Positions 63,178-64,000 of a stretch of DNA of 64,000 nucleotides are shown one piece after another (positions within the stretch are counted from its first letter, which is position 1; each line of letters opens with the position of its first letter). The translations under genes and the position numbers were made by a program. The stretch is from Mytilus edulis. Its lineage: Eukaryota; Mollusca; Bivalvia; Mytilida; Mytilidae. The notes under the pieces were generated by a model, which was given only the letters and a program-made list of their open reading frames with translations, was not told the DNA's origin and did no database searches. The stretch is from positions 15,819,031 through 15,883,030 of the forward strand of contig NC_092348.1 of assembly GCF_963676685.1 (NCBI RefSeq), given 5' to 3'.

Positions 63178-64000
63178 CTTCCGCCAACTTTTTTTTCCTT
63201 CGCTGTTTTTTTGTTTCACAAGATGTCGCTTAGATATATGGTATATGATATCGAACAGTTAATACGCTTCTGAAACTGACACCGCGTAACAAAAAATTTC
63301 ACCTTGTAAGAGTTATCTCCCCGAACACTGTTTTTCTTGTGTCCTCTAAGGCTTTGCAACCGTATAAAAAACCGACAAATTTATTTTTCCAAATTGCTCG
63401 TTAAGTCCTCAGGATGATCTGTTTTATTTTGACCGAAGCTATACGGAGACTCCATATGAGAGTTATCCCCCCTTTTTATATGATATAAGTGATATGCATA
63501 TCTAACTGGTAAACCATAAGTGATAGAGACCTAGGGTCTTTAGATTTAAGATCCTTGGTCCAAAAAAATGAAAATTAGGTCAAGGTCAAAGGTCAAGGTC
63601 AAATTCTAAATTTTGATTTTGGCTTATTTTCACTTATTTTCATTAACCTTATAAGATATCGACAATTTTTTTTTACTAAATTGTTAGTTGCGACATGTCG
63701 TAACTTATAAATTTTGGTTGCGAGGGTGCGTAAACAATAAAAGGGAGTTTTCGCCCCTCTTATATTAAGAATTATGCGTAAAGTGATTTTACTCATGAAC
63801 CATACATATTAAGGAACTAGTGTCTTTTTATTTGAGATGTTTAGTCTATGACCTTGAAATTGAGGTCAAGGTCATAGGTTAATTGGACGTTCTAGATTTT
63901 GACCTTTGCTTAAAATTCATATTTATACATCATTAAGCCATACGAACTGACATTTTCAACTGAATTTTAATATTTTCATATCTAAATAGATCCTTATTGG
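63178..64000 (+). repeat. Long repeat 'J', copy 3 (cut by window end)
   Basis: It starts ttccgccaacttttttttcc about 30 bp after copy 2 ends, in the same orientation, and runs to the window edge. Confidence 0.92.

Noticed and set aside
1-64000. CRISPR arrays, operons, bacterial promoters or ribosome-binding sites
   Set aside because: The window is animal nuclear DNA with spliceosomal introns. The tandem arrays lack the spacer/repeat pattern of CRISPR.

Overview
This is a 64-kb window of an animal nuclear genome, almost certainly a marine mussel of the genus Mytilus. It is AT-rich and intron-containing, with few genes in a dense bed of interspersed repeats. The species call rests on a complete three-exon gene on the minus strand (54378-58243). 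Its product is mussel foot protein 5 (Mfp-5), the DOPA- and lysine-rich adhesive protein of byssal plaques. As far as I can recall the published protein, the mature part matches Mytilus edulis Mefp-5.

Three intact protein genes are supported. (1) A PREY/PYURF (Trm112-like) mitochondrial protein has two coding exons at 15373-17580 (+). (2) An SLC16/monocarboxylate-transporter-family gene has five coding exons at 27091-32736 (+) and encodes 457 aa. (3) Mfp-5 lies at 54378-58243 (-). A degraded paralogue of the SLC16 gene lies in opposite orientation at 44859-48687. It keeps recognisable copies of coding exons 2-5 but has in-frame stops, frameshifts, a small deletion and a dead splice donor. The three intact genes have unrelated functions and show no sign of co-regulation.

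Layout. 0.7-1.25 kb: non-LTR retrotransposon RT remnant. 2.8-10.5 kb: a repeat domain with a 14-mer cluster, two inverted copies of a CCGGAC-rich block, a 29-bp tandem repeat, and a satellite with higher-order structure (three 200-222-bp monomers in a 623-bp unit). 11.3-12.4 kb: three consecutive fold-back segments separated by the same 12-15-bp direct repeat. 13.4-15.05 kb: tRNA-derived SINE copies. 15.3-17.6 kb: PREY. 18.0-25.3 kb: two large interspersed families, one nested in the other. 25.9-26.4 kb: a repeat with a hammerhead-ribozyme-like core. 27-32.7 kb: SLC16 gene. 35.7-42.7 kb: more interspersed repeats and a Penelope-like RT remnant with its 3' tail. 43.5-52.4 kb: transposon-like inverted-repeat elements and the SLC16 pseudogene. 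54.4-58.3 kb: Mfp-5. 59.1-64 kb: a hairpin/(ATT)n array and at least three copies of one long repeat family.

Most long reading frames in the window are fortuitous and come from repeats. All calls were made by eye. Family names of repeats are descriptive, and no database comparison was possible.
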